Positions 8,616 through 19,920 of a DNA stretch of 64,000 nucleotides are shown in pieces. Positions within the stretch are counted from its first letter, which is position 1, and each line of letters begins with the position of its first letter. Made by a program: the position numbers and the translations under genes. Source of the stretch: Dyadobacter sandarakinus (GTDB lineage: Bacteria > Bacteroidota > Bacteroidia > Cytophagales > Spirosomataceae). The notes under the pieces were generated by a model, which saw only the letters and a program-made list of their open reading frames with translations, ran no database searches and was not told where the DNA came from. The stretch is from contig NZ_CP056775.1 of assembly GCF_016894445.1 (NCBI RefSeq), forward strand, positions 3,226,001 through 3,290,000, read 5' to 3'.

Positions 8616-10945
8616 TCGTGCCCAGACTCCGGGGTTGCTTCTGATTTTTCCTGAACTTCCGTATTTTCTTCCAGTGATTCCAGCACAGGAACATCGCATT
8701 TGGACGCGGGCTGCTCTTCTTCTACAAAAAGATGGGTAGCCATTACTTCGCTCAGGGTAACATTGAAAAATGCCTTGTGCACATTCAGTACCTCGCCATC
8801 TTCGGACATTTCGCATTTGAGATAGGTACCGTCTTCCTGCAGTTCGTAGGCATTCACATTGTCTTTGAGGCTGTAATACAGGATGTGGATCGCCTGCTGG
8901 CGTACCCGCGGATCCACCAGCTTAAAGAGTGACTCAATCCGTTTGTCAAAACTTCTTACCATGGCATCTGCACTGCCGCCATATACCAGTGGTTGTCCAT
9001 TTTGGTGAAAATAAAAGATGCGGGAGTGTTCCAGGAAGTCGCCCACGAGCGATCTTACGGTGATATTCTCGCTCAGTCCTGCCCGTTTCGGGCGCAGGCA
9101 GCACATGCCTCTGATGATTAGCCGGATCGGCACACCGGCTTCCGAAGCTGCGTACAGTTCCTGGATTGTCTCCCGGTCTTCCAGTGAGTTCACTTTGATA
9201 CAAATGCCGCTTTTTAAACCGGCACGTGCATTTTCGGCCTCTTTCCGGATCAGCTCGATCAGCTTGTCGCGCATATAGCGGGGCGCGGTGATCAGGTTCT
9301 GGTATTCGGTCGGTATGGAATGGCCGGTGATAACATTGAAAAACTCCGAAATGTCTTCGGTATATTCTTCATTGGATGTCAGCAAACCGGTGTCGGTATA
9401 CAATTTTGAGGTGTCCTCGTTATAATTTCCGCTGGACAAATGCGCATACCTGGCCACCCTGCTTCCTTCATTACGGACAATCAGGAGCAGCTTGGTATGG
9501 GTTTTCAGCAGACCGATGCCGTAAATGACAAAGCAGCCCGCTTTTTGCAGACGCTGGGCTTCACGAATGTTGTTTTCCTCATCAAACCTGGCCTTAATCT
9601 CAAATAACACTGCTACGTGCTTGCCATTTTCAGCAGCATTCAGCAGCGCCTGGGTCACGCGCGAATTTTTTGCAAGCCGGTAAATTGTCAGCTTAATCGA
9701 AAGTACTTTTGGATCTTCCGCCGCCTGTTCGAGCATTTGCAAAACCGGCTCAAAATTGTTGTAGGGATGGTGCAGCAGGATATCCCGCTCCCGCATCACT
9801 TCAAAAATATCGGGTATCCTGTCCCGGTCTAGCCCGAGCGGTGGTACCGGCGGATGGATGGAAGGCAGCTGGTCTTTAAACTCGGGGTGCTTGATAATGC
9901 TCCAAAGCGCGGTATAGTCGATCAGCCCGTCAATTTCAAAAACATTATACTCGTCGATCTCCCAGCGCTTTTTGATCAGATGCAGCAAATCCGGGTTGAT
10001 GCCGGGTTCGACTGATACCTGTACGATCCGACCAAGCCGCCGACTTTTGATTTTTTGCCTGATCTCATCTACGAAGTCGGCTTCGATATCGTCGCTTTCT
10101 TCCAGGGTAAAGTCACCATTACGGATCAGCCTGAAAATGTTGGTGGAAATAATATCTACATTCCTGTAAAGCTTGTCAATGTGCTCTTTGACAATGGTTT
10201 CAATAGGCAGGAAAAGCAGCTCGTGCTCCCGCTCAATCACGAAAAAGCGCGGCAGGTTGGCGGGCAGCTGTACAAATGACAGCTTGCGCCCCTCTTCGTG
10301 CGTAGTACCTTTTACCTGCGTGGTGACCGCCAGGATCAGTACCTTGGCCAGCAGCACCGGGAATGCGTGTGTATAGTCAAAGAGCATCGGTGTCAGCATC
10401 GGGTACACCGTACGTTCAAAATATTCCTCCACTGCCTGTTCCTCTTCATCACCCAGCTCACCCATGTCGATGATCCGGAAGCCATGGGCTGCAAAAAGCG
10501 GCATCAGCTGTCGCTGGTAACACTCATTTTGGCGACGGACAAACTCCTGTACTTCGCGCATCAGTACCTTGCGGAAAGGAATCTCGCGCAGGCCGGAGTA
10601 ATCAAGTCGCTCCTTGCCGAAATCAAGGTAATTGTAAAGGCTGCCTACCCGGATTGTAAAAAATTCGTCCAGGTTGGAAGAAGTGATCGCCAGGAACTTC
10701 AGGCGGTCAAACAGGTTACGTTCCTCATTGGTAGCCTGGTCCAGCACACGGTCATTGAACTTCATCCAGCTCAGGTCCCGGCTGATCAGGTCGCTTTGCT
10801 GAACCTGGTTGTGGGCCTTTTCGGTAGCGGTAACTGCTTTGGGTTCTTCGGAAGGAGCAGGTTCACGGGTACTTTTGAACAGGGAAAAGAAGTTGGTCAA
10901 TCTGCCCTTTCTTTCGGCACCGTCTATAGAATCATGGCTTGGCAT
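8603..10945 (-). CDS. ppk1: Polyphosphate kinase 1
   Basis: 780 residues with the full PPK1 layout: N-terminal helical domain (SRDLSWMKFNDRVLDQA, SSNLDEFFTIRVG), head domain, and two phospholipase-D-like C-terminal domains. The autophosphorylated histidine region LLKTHTKLLLIVR is present, as is the second conserved histidine motif FYFHQNGQPLVYGG. The enzyme reversibly makes inorganic polyphosphate from ATP. There is an N-terminal extension of about 55 polar residues before the conserved start, and an acidic C-terminal tail of about 35 residues. It is convergent with murF-alr, overlapping by 13 bases, and sits downstream of gyrB behind a terminator, so it probably has its own promoter. Confidence 0.96.
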   Translation of the reverse strand: MPSHDSIDGAERKGRLTNFFSLFKSTREPAPSEEPKAVTATEKAHNQVQQSDLISRDLSWMKFNDRVLDQATNEERNLFDRLKFLAITSSNLDEFFTIRVGSLYNYLDFGKERLDYSGLREIPFRKVLMREVQEFVRRQNECYQRQLMPLFAAHGFRIIDMGELGDEEEQAVEEYFERTVYPMLTPMLFDYTHAFPVLLAKVLILAVTTQVKGTTHEEGRKLSFVQLPANLPRFFVIEREHELLFLPIETIVKEHIDKLYRNVDIISTNIFRLIRNGDFTLEESDDIEADFVDEIRQKIKSRRLGRIVQVSVEPGINPDLLHLIKKRWEIDEYNVFEIDGLIDYTALWSIIKHPEFKDQLPSIHPPVPPLGLDRDRIPDIFEVMRERDILLHHPYNNFEPVLQMLEQAAEDPKVLSIKLTIYRLAKNSRVTQALLNAAENGKHVAVLFEIKARFDEENNIREAQRLQKAGCFVIYGIGLLKTHTKLLLIVRNEGSRVARYAHLSSGNYNEDTSKLYTDTGLLTSNEEYTEDISEFFNVITGHSIPTEYQNLITAPRYMRDKLIELIRKEAENARAGLKSGICIKVNSLEDRETIQELYAASEAGVPIRLIIRGMCCLRPKRAGLSENITVRSLVGDFLEHSRIFYFHQNGQPLVYGGSADAMVRSFDKRIESLFKLVDPRVRQQAIHILYYSLKDNVNAYELQEDGTYLKCEMSEDGEVLNVHKAFFNVTLSEVMATHLFVEEEQPASKCDVPVLESLEENTEVQEKSEATPESGHDHSL

Positions 10946-11044
10946 ACTCAGGTCAATTTAGTCTTGGCAATGGTTTATAAATTTCAACGAATCTAGACAT
11001 TCTAATGTTTTCAGCCGGATGATGTTTGTGTTAAATTTTGACCG

Positions 11045-11085
11045 GAAAAAAGAAACGGATGACCGTTTTCCAGCCATCCGTTTCT
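11045..11085 (-). terminator. Intrinsic terminator after gyrB
   Basis: An 11-base-pair stem (AGAAACGGATG at 11051-11061 with its complement at 11075-11085) and, on the minus strand, a following T run. It lies 25 bases past the gyrB stop. Confidence 0.75.
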
Positions 11086-11109
11086 CCTTATTTCCGAACA
11101 GTCAGATGT

Positions 11110-13098
<1,989 letters not shown>

Positions 13099-13116
13099 TT
13101 ACGCATTTTAAGCATG

Positions 13117-13124
13117 TAAAGATA
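13117..13124 (-). promoter_or_regulatory. Candidate -7 box TATCTTTA upstream of gyrB
   Basis: Read on the minus strand, TATCTTTA lies 51 bases before the gyrB ATG and differs from TAnnTTTG only at the last base. A TTTG abuts it directly upstream rather than at -33 spacing, so support is modest. Confidence 0.33.
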
Positions 13125-13255
13125 CAAATTTTTCACCAGCATTCCTCCCCCGAAAGTGATTAAATGTGCCATTTTCCACGCCTGCAAAATATTACTAATC
13201 CGATACGCGGCAGCCTGCTGAACAGGATCATTATTGTTTATAAATGCCTTCAATT

Positions 13256-14944
13256 TCAAAGGAGTGTGAGTTTTCCTGCCTTTACATCAAGTGCCTTGTC
13301 AAGGCGGTAAAAGTTTCTTTTTCCGTTGCTGCCCACATCAAGCAATCCCAGGTCGTAGCATCCGGTATCCAGGTCGTCTGTGCGCAGCATCGTATTGAAG
13401 CCGCCCTTGTAATACCGGCCCGTCGCAGCGATCACTTTACGCGCCTCGACCTTGGGGATGGCAGGCAGTAAAAAAATGTTTCCCCGGCCGCAACTGCGCA
13501 GTACGAGGAACCTTTCGGTGAGTAGTCCTGGGAATGCAGGAAGCAGGTCGCTTGCTACAAAGTGATACACCATACTGTCCGGAAGAGCGGGTTTCAGGCG
13601 CCGGATATTCCAGTGAGAAAGGTAAATGCGGTACGCTGTACGGGAGGTAGCATGTGTCTCAAACAGTTTTTCCAGCTCACTTTTACTGACCAGCGGCACA
13701 GGTAGCTGCACGATCCCGGAGCGACAGGCCGGCAGCAGGTAAAATCCTGCATTCCGGATGAAGGAACGGTCTACCGAAAACATCCGGTGATTGTTTTTCC
13801 AATTATAAATATCAGCTTCATACGCCGCTTTTTTGGTGGCGACAGTACCTGTGTACAGGTAGTAGGCATACACGCAGTAGCATACGGATGCTGCCGTAAC
13901 ACCATACACGAAGCGCGGCCTGCGAAGCCAGCGCAAACGGTCGAGGGCAAGCAGGTACACAAGGATGATCACCATGACGCCATAAAGCTGAAACCGGCTG
14001 GCCACTATGGTACCTGCCCAGGATCGTACGGTGGCAATCACCAGTCCGGTAATCAAAATAAATAGGAAGATGCTCAGCAGCGACGCAGTCACTGGCTTTA
14101 CCAGCCGATATTCTCTCTTTAAAACAGACCGGAAGGTCACCAGCATAAATGTGAGCGCCACACCACCGCCAATGCCCGCCCACCACGAAGGATCGTTCCA
14201 GAGAGCCAGGCCGGAACCAATGAAGCAAATGAATGAAAGCAAAACGGGCAGCACGCCCGAAGGTGCCTGCGCAGCCTGTCCCGGCTCATAGCCCAGCAGG
14301 TACAAGCCCAGCGCCAGCATCATAAAACCCATTGTTGCACCGGCCTTCCCCAGATCTCTCATACAAACGTAGTAGCAAACCACCGCGGCGAATGAGAAAA
14401 TGCCGTTTCCATGGGTATAGGTCGCTAGCAAGCAGCAACACATTGCTCCGTAAAAAGCCTGCATGGAGTCACGCTGTGCCAGGCTGATAGCAGTTACGAG
14501 GAACGCGGTGAGGAATGAATGCTGAAGACCGGTGAGCGCCCACCCGGAAACTTCATGGTACAATGGCTGAAAAAAGATAAAAGGGACCGGCAGAAAGTAA
14601 TAAACGGGCAAGCCAAGTTTACCAAACAACCTGTAAAAAAAGCCGAAGATATACAGCAGGTTAAGGGAGGTGACTAGGATATAAAAGCGGAAATGCAAGT
14701 GCCCCGTCAAAGCGAAGTCCAGCCAGGAAAGCAGCCGCGGGATCACCGGCTTATGATCATTGCAAGTTTTGAAAAGCTCCCCGAGAACATCTGCAAACGA
14801 AGCATCGGCGCGCGTGATCGCTTCAATAAACTGAATCAGCAGAAAATCGTCGAGATAAGGAAAGTTTACAGAGAAATGCAGGATATAGGCAAAGTGCAGC
14901 GCAATAACGATGACGATCACTGCATAGCAGATTGTCCTGGTCAT
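13256..14944 (-). CDS. Polytopic membrane protein, GT-C-like, function unknown
   Basis: 562 residues with about ten or more hydrophobic helices in the first 380 residues, then a soluble C-terminal portion of about 180 residues. After the first helix comes an acidic pair, NFPYLDDF (Asp32, Asp33), in what would be the first extracytoplasmic loop. This is the arrangement seen in GT-C glycosyltransferases that use lipid-linked sugar donors. The rest (GWALTGLQHSFLTAF, YTHGNGIFSF) resembles uncharacterised bacterial membrane proteins of that type. I infer a possible surface-glycan transferase but cannot assign a reaction. It is upstream of gyrB with a 190-base gap, so an operon with gyrB is unlikely. 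Confidence 0.75.
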   Translation of the reverse strand: MTRTICYAVIVIVIALHFAYILHFSVNFPYLDDFLLIQFIEAITRADASFADVLGELFKTCNDHKPVIPRLLSWLDFALTGHLHFRFYILVTSLNLLYIFGFFYRLFGKLGLPVYYFLPVPFIFFQPLYHEVSGWALTGLQHSFLTAFLVTAISLAQRDSMQAFYGAMCCCLLATYTHGNGIFSFAAVVCYYVCMRDLGKAGATMGFMMLALGLYLLGYEPGQAAQAPSGVLPVLLSFICFIGSGLALWNDPSWWAGIGGGVALTFMLVTFRSVLKREYRLVKPVTASLLSIFLFILITGLVIATVRSWAGTIVASRFQLYGVMVIILVYLLALDRLRWLRRPRFVYGVTAASVCYCVYAYYLYTGTVATKKAAYEADIYNWKNNHRMFSVDRSFIRNAGFYLLPACRSGIVQLPVPLVSKSELEKLFETHATSRTAYRIYLSHWNIRRLKPALPDSMVYHFVASDLLPAFPGLLTERFLVLRSCGRGNIFLLPAIPKVEARKVIAATGRYYKGGFNTMLRTDDLDTGCYDLGLLDVGSNGKRNFYRLDKALDVKAGKLTLL

Positions 14945-15072
14945 AAAGAAGAGTGCGTATAGTATGGACGGACAATTTAGTCAGAAATCACATTCCTGAA
15001 AATTACCCGTTTTTGCAAAAACTGACAACAAATACACACAGGCAGTAGAAATAAATTGAAAATCATGTAAAA

Positions 15073-15103
15073 CAAAAAAAGCCGGAACGTACGTCCCGGC
15101 TTT
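15073..15103 (-). terminator. Intrinsic terminator after the multidomain cytochrome gene
   Basis: A GC-rich hairpin (AAAGCCGG pairing with CCGGCTTT around a small ACGT core) followed on the minus strand by seven T residues, 23 bases past the stop. Confidence 0.85.
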
Positions 15104-15125
15104 CAGCTGTGTTAAATATCAAACA

Positions 15126-18100
15126 TTACAGCGCCTCGAGAGGATGTTCTTTGAGCAACTGTTCAGGTGAATAAAAATCCTTTTTCGCCTCCGTAGCTGC
15201 CCGCACCTGCTTTACTTTGTCGGGTGAAATCGCGGGACCTTTGTTGCCGAACGAGTTTCGTACATAGGTAATCACAGCAGCTACTTCGTCATCGTTCAGC
15301 AGGCCGCCAAAAGGCGTCATCGGCACCTGGCCCGGGAACTTCTTACCATTCACTTCAATGGGTCCGAGCAAACCTTTCAGTACCAGCTTGATCAGGCGCT
15401 CATCGCTGCCCAGCACCCAGTTGGTGGACGCCAGCGGCGGAAAGCCGGAAGCGGCCAGCCCCTTGCCGTCGGGCTGGTGACACGTAGCGCAGTAACCCTC
15501 TTTGGCATATATCTGCCGCCCCTGATTGAAGAGAACCAGATCGTTGCCTTTCAGGTTGGTAGCCGCGACGGTCTCCTTTTCTTTTTTCACATTTTTACCC
15601 TCCAAATGTGCCACAGCAGCTTCATGAGCATGTATGGTCCAGTCATCCAGCGGTTTTTTGGCAGCTTCGGCCAGGATCGGTAATCCTTTGTCTTTCCCGA
15701 TCCACGACGCTGCCACGATGGCTACCAGCCTCACCCGGCTGTTTTCGTCCCGCGCAGCCTGCATGAGAAGGTCAGCCTGGTCGGGTACCTGGTGACCGGT
15801 ATAGCGCACTACTTCCACTGCCGCAGCACGGGCATGAAAATCCTTGGCTTTCAGCACTTGTTTGAGAAGCTTCTGATCCACCTGATCCAGTCCCCAGCTT
15901 ACCCACAAACCTTCCAGCAGATGGTGCTCGTACCGCGGATCATTCTTGTCCAGACCGGCAACCCAGGTATTCAGTTTGGTCAGCACTTCTTTCTTGTCGC
16001 GCCCCCTCAGCTCCCGGCGGGTGCGGTAGCGGGTACGGTATTCGGGCAGTTTGAGGTTGTTGAGCAGCTCGTCAATGCTGGCGCCAGCGACTTTGGCCGG
16101 CTTCACCAGCGGACGCGACGGGTAGGTAATCCGGTATACCCGGCCGTGAGAATGGTCCCTCAGCGGGTCACGGGCATTATGCTGCATGTGGCCGATCAGG
16201 ATATTGTGCCAGTCGATAAGATACAATGAACCATCGGGTGCAAATTCCATATCCACCGGTCTGAAGTTCCGGTCTTCACTTACGACAAGATCCTTCCGGT
16301 GACGGCTTTTGTAGCCAGTACCATCATCTACCAGCGTATGCTCTTTGGTCCCCAGAAAACCGATGGTATTGTTGATCAGAAAATCGCCCTGGATATCATC
16401 CGGGAAATGCCGGCTTGATACAAATTCAAGTCCTGAGGTCGGACGTACACGGTGCGCCTCTTCAATCAGCTGCACCGACTTGTGCGTAGCTTCTCCATAG
16501 CGCGGCAGTACGGTACCAGGCAACATCCACCGCACATCCGGACTGGATGTTTCGGCAAAGAAAGGCTGGCCCCAATCATCAAATGCAATACCCCATGGAT
16601 TCGGGATGGAGAGCTGCGCGGTACGTTCCAGCTTTTTCAGCTGAGGCGCATAGCGGTAAAAACCACCATTTGTAGCACGTACCGGACCATACGAAGTTTC
16701 GACATTGGTATGCAAAAACACTCCTTCGCCCGAATAAATCGCACCTGACGGGTCCACGGTAAATGCATGACTGTTGTGATGCGTATCATGATCATCAAAG
16801 CCGCTCAGCAGAATCTCAACCTTATCCGCCTTGTCGTCCCCGTTGGTATCCGTAAATAGTTTGAGGTTCGTTCCCTGAGACACGTAAACACCTTCGGGCG
16901 CTATCTCAAAGCCCAGCGGAAGGTGCAATCCTTCTGCAAACACCGTCTGCTTGTCCGCTTTATTGTCCCCGTTTGTATCTTCAAGAATGATAATCTTGTC
17001 ATTGGGCTTGGAGTCGCCCGGCTTGTAATGTGGGTAGCTGGGCATGGTGGAAATCCACAGGCGCCCCTTGTTGTCAAACGACATCTGCATGGGTTTTGCC
17101 AGGTCGGGGAACTCCTGCTCGGAGGCAAAAAGCTCAATTTTATACCCTTCCGGCACTTTCAGCTTACTCAATGCATCCTGGCCGTAGAGGTAGGTAAGGC
17201 TGCCATTTTTTTCGGGATTAAAATTGGTTTTTACCTGTGGCAGTGACCGGGTCTGGGCGTCCGCAGCGGTAAGGTCCATTTTTTCTCCCTTGGATGCCGC
17301 CAGCCACACAGCCTGGTCACGCAGGTCGGTCATTTGCCGGATCTTTTCGATTTCGGCGGGATAGTTGTCGGGGCCAAACGGATTATACCGGCGGCCATAT
17401 ACGTGTACTCCGTTCGGGATCTTGTAATCGTTGTGCCACATCCAGTTCTTTTCATCCACCGCGGCATGAACGAGCGCACGGTTTTTCTCAGCCTTGGGCG
17501 AAGCCTTGCCGAAAACCTGGTCTGCAAGCAACAGGCCCAGCTTTTTGTAACCTTCGGCATTCAGCTGGGACCCGTCGATGGTCAGGGCCTCTTTCGTGTC
17601 GGCATACCATTTCTGAGAGGGCGTAAATGCATCTACAAAAAGCACATTGTTCTGATCGGCCACCTCCTTCATCGCTTTGGTGTACAGCGCAAGGTTTTCA
17701 TTTTCTTTCTTTCCATTCGGCAGATCGTACCGGTCCGAAAGGTCTTCGAAAGCAATGGGAGAAACCAGGGCCAGCTTGGGAGCTGAGGTACCATTATACT
17801 TCTGGTTTAAAGTATACTTTACAAAAGCATCCAGCTCAGCCTTATAGTTGGCCAGTCCTTCTTTACCCTGAAAAGATTCATTATACCCGAAGAATCCGAG
17901 GATAATATCTGTTTTCAAGCGGGTAAGCCACTGGTCCGGTGTCTCAAAATGTCCCTCGCTCTGAGATGGGTTTGCCAGCTCGGTCTGGAACTTCTCAGCA
18001 CCCGGAAATGCCCAGGGCGTGTTCCTGCTCGCATGCGGCCGGAAACCAGGTGTATCCCCCCCATCGCACATGTTGCGGATAAAAAGTTTCTTTTCAGGAT

Positions 18101-18299
18101 AACGCACCTGCAGTTCCGTCTCGAAGTTATCGTAGTTCATCATCCTCGAACCGAGGTTGTTGCCAATCAGCGAAATGTGCGCACCATCGGGCACTTCGAT
18201 CACCGCCGGCTGGCTGATCTTGAAAGCACTGAATGTGACGATCGCAAGCGCGACCAGTGCCACCAGCAGTTTCAGGCTGTTCTTTTTGGGTTTAGACAT
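15126..18299 (-). CDS. Multidomain c-type cytochrome: SGNH-like + sorbosone-dehydrogenase-type propeller + HEAT + heme (PVC-type CxxCH family)
   Basis: 1057 residues with an N-terminal membrane or signal segment (about 10-27). Residues 40-260 resemble an SGNH hydrolase but are degenerate: block I reads IGNNLGSRM where GDS is expected, and block V reads DGSQLN (Gln245) where the catalytic histidine belongs. Residues about 385-730 form a beta-propeller of the PVC-type or L-sorbosone dehydrogenase kind, with Asp-rich NGD segments (DTNGDNKADK). HEAT-like helices follow (about 770-900), then a monoheme cytochrome c with CATCH at 937-941 and a likely Met ligand in VPMTPFGG. I infer an exported sugar or alcohol dehydrogenase passing electrons to its own heme. 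It lies 41 bases after the ThuA gene, so the two are likely one operon. Confidence 0.88.
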   Translation of the reverse strand: MSKPKKNSLKLLVALVALAIVTFSAFKISQPAVIEVPDGAHISLIGNNLGSRMMNYDNFETELQVRYPEKKLFIRNMCDGGDTPGFRPHASRNTPWAFPGAEKFQTELANPSQSEGHFETPDQWLTRLKTDIILGFFGYNESFQGKEGLANYKAELDAFVKYTLNQKYNGTSAPKLALVSPIAFEDLSDRYDLPNGKKENENLALYTKAMKEVADQNNVLFVDAFTPSQKWYADTKEALTIDGSQLNAEGYKKLGLLLADQVFGKASPKAEKNRALVHAAVDEKNWMWHNDYKIPNGVHVYGRRYNPFGPDNYPAEIEKIRQMTDLRDQAVWLAASKGEKMDLTAADAQTRSLPQVKTNFNPEKNGSLTYLYGQDALSKLKVPEGYKIELFASEQEFPDLAKPMQMSFDNKGRLWISTMPSYPHYKPGDSKPNDKIIILEDTNGDNKADKQTVFAEGLHLPLGFEIAPEGVYVSQGTNLKLFTDTNGDDKADKVEILLSGFDDHDTHHNSHAFTVDPSGAIYSGEGVFLHTNVETSYGPVRATNGGFYRYAPQLKKLERTAQLSIPNPWGIAFDDWGQPFFAETSSPDVRWMLPGTVLPRYGEATHKSVQLIEEAHRVRPTSGLEFVSSRHFPDDIQGDFLINNTIGFLGTKEHTLVDDGTGYKSRHRKDLVVSEDRNFRPVDMEFAPDGSLYLIDWHNILIGHMQHNARDPLRDHSHGRVYRITYPSRPLVKPAKVAGASIDELLNNLKLPEYRTRYRTRRELRGRDKKEVLTKLNTWVAGLDKNDPRYEHHLLEGLWVSWGLDQVDQKLLKQVLKAKDFHARAAAVEVVRYTGHQVPDQADLLMQAARDENSRVRLVAIVAASWIGKDKGLPILAEAAKKPLDDWTIHAHEAAVAHLEGKNVKKEKETVAATNLKGNDLVLFNQGRQIYAKEGYCATCHQPDGKGLAASGFPPLASTNWVLGSDERLIKLVLKGLLGPIEVNGKKFPGQVPMTPFGGLLNDDEVAAVITYVRNSFGNKGPAISPDKVKQVRAATEAKKDFYSPEQLLKEHPLEAL

Positions 18300-18340
18300 T
18301 ATTTTTATGAAAAAGGATTAGGAAAATACTTGAAGACGAA

Positions 18341-19204
18341 CTACTTGGCTTCACGGTAAGGCACCTGTATGTCCAGTTTGCCTTTCCAGCTTTTAGGCAC
18401 CGGACGGCCCAGCTCCCAGTGAATAGCATTCACCACCAGGCGCTGAAAAGGTTCGAGACGAAAATCTTCGGGGTGGCCCAGCGTCGTCATGAACACTTTG
18501 CCGCCAAACGAATTTTTGCCTGTCCATGCCACGGGATTTTCGATCGCTTCCTTGTCGGGATCAACGGATTTGCCCATCAGCAGCCAGGTGGAACCCTTGG
18601 TAGGATAATCCGGAAGTACCCGGTAAAGCCAGGAGCGGGCATGAAAAGGAGCAGTAACCCCGGTCAGGATCGGGTTTTTGGCCTGCTCGGGAACAATGGT
18701 CACGTCCGTACTGCTTTTGTGGCCATAATGGGTGTGCTTGGCAGCTCCGCCCCATCCGGGAGGTGCATTGAGGGCAAACTCGCCGAATGCATTCCATTTT
18801 TCATTCTCATCCCCTTTCGGATAGTTGAACGCATGCGTGGTCGTACGAAAACCCATCACCGGCTTGCCCTTTTTCAGGTACTCTTCAATGTAGGCAAGCT
18901 GCTCTTTGGGAAGCTGCCGCCAGCGCAGGTAAAATACCGCCAGATCGGCATCACGCAAGGCTTCCAGGCCCGGAATATCCTTTTCCCCATTGTGATCTGG
19001 ATACGCTTTCAGGACCTTGGTACGCATACCATAATTTTTTTCAAGCTCTGCAGCAATGATTGGCAGGGTCTCTTCCCCACTGTATTCGTGGTCGCCGGTG
19101 ACAAATACAACCAGCGGCTTGGTTTGGGCACGCGTTGCAGGATTACCCAGCAGGAGGGCAAGCAAAGCGAAAAGCAAGCGGGTGGTTAACTGCTTAATTT
19201 TCAT
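18341..19204 (-). CDS. Secreted ThuA-domain protein (trehalose-utilisation family)
   Basis: 287 residues from the ATG at 19202-19204, which gives a clean signal peptide (MKIKQLTTRLLFALLALLL ending in TRAQ). The mature part is a ThuA-like glutamine-amidotransferase-related fold: VFVTGDHEYSGEETLPIIA, LRDADLAVFYLRWRQLP, GFRTTTHAFNYP, GHKSSTDVTIVPEQ and NPVAWTGKNSFGGKVFMTTLGHP. ThuA proteins are linked to disaccharide catabolism, and recent work on relatives suggests roles in keto-sugar chemistry. An upstream ATG at 19270 is rejected because it overlaps the predicted promoter. It is first in a two-gene unit with the multidomain cytochrome. Confidence 0.88.
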   Translation of the reverse strand: MKIKQLTTRLLFALLALLLGNPATRAQTKPLVVFVTGDHEYSGEETLPIIAAELEKNYGMRTKVLKAYPDHNGEKDIPGLEALRDADLAVFYLRWRQLPKEQLAYIEEYLKKGKPVMGFRTTTHAFNYPKGDENEKWNAFGEFALNAPPGWGGAAKHTHYGHKSSTDVTIVPEQAKNPILTGVTAPFHARSWLYRVLPDYPTKGSTWLLMGKSVDPDKEAIENPVAWTGKNSFGGKVFMTTLGHPEDFRLEPFQRLVVNAIHWELGRPVPKSWKGKLDIQVPYREAK

Positions 19205-19241
19205 CAGGACAGGATTTAGGATGTTTAGGAATATTAAACAA

Positions 19242-19271
19242 CAAAGTAAGACTTTAAAATGGGGGTTCAAA
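19242..19271 (-). promoter_or_regulatory. Candidate promoter for thuA-like/cytochrome operon
   Basis: On the minus strand: TTTG (19268-19271), 18 bases, then TTACTTTG (19242-19249). The -7 box has one mismatch to TAnnTTTG. The ATG at 19204 lies 37 bases downstream. Confidence 0.45.
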
Positions 19272-19423
19272 ATCTGAGCACAAAGCCCAGCCTGCTAGCA
19301 ACAATCATTGTCACGCTTTACAGGAAGACTATTTTGTCCTATTTTTCCCTTACTTTATCATAACAACACAGGACTTTATCCCAAATAAAAGCCCGGTAGA
19401 TCACTTTCCTAACCGGTAGTATA

Positions 19424-19451
19424 CAAAAAAGGGCCGGTATTGCTCCGGCCC
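19424..19451 (-). terminator. Intrinsic terminator after the DUF6157 gene
   Basis: The stem GGGCCGG/CCGGCCC (19431-19437 with 19445-19451) is followed on the minus strand by six T residues, 20 bases past the DUF6157 stop. Confidence 0.85.
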
Positions 19452-19471
19452 TGCAGGTCTTCCATCATCCG

Positions 19472-19882
19472 CTAACTTTTCTTCGAACGCATTGCCCTGG
19501 TATGTTTCAGCTGTTCATCGGCGGCCAGCCTTTTGTATTCTTCAGACTCCACCGGGTACAATGCCACTTTGCCTTCTTCGTTGCTGTGAACGCCCCAGCC
19601 GTATTTTTTGGCCAGCGGCGAAGCACGCATGCAGGCTTGCCCCCTGGAAAAAAACTTTTCACGCTCTGCATCCAGATCCACTTTCTTCAACCCGTTCCGG
19701 CGGGCGTATACCCCGAAGATCAGATCGTCGGAAGTGTATTGGTAGGGATGGTCGTAAACCAGCTCAAACTGAAGACCGGCGACCGTTTTCTCAGCTCCCT
19801 TCATGGGAGGCACTTCCGCTTTTTCAGCAGTACTGTCTTCGGCGACTTCGATAAATGTGTTGATGTAGTTGGTCGTATGCAT
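19472..19882 (-). CDS. DUF6157 family protein
   Basis: 136 residues beginning MHTTNYINTFIEVAED, the characteristic opening of DUF6157, followed by YTSDDLIFGVYARR and SPLAKKYGWGVHSNEEGKVALYP. It has no signal peptide or membrane segment, so it is cytoplasmic. The family occurs widely in bacteria but has no established function. It begins 38 bases after the stop of the beta-barrel gene and is probably cotranscribed with it. The downstream hairpin ends the unit. Confidence 0.85.
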   Translation of the reverse strand: MHTTNYINTFIEVAEDSTAEKAEVPPMKGAEKTVAGLQFELVYDHPYQYTSDDLIFGVYARRNGLKKVDLDAEREKFFSRGQACMRASPLAKKYGWGVHSNEEGKVALYPVESEEYKRLAADEQLKHTRAMRSKKS

Positions 19883-19920
19883 GGTGTTATCAATGTTTTC
19901 GATCCGGTACGCTGACGAAT

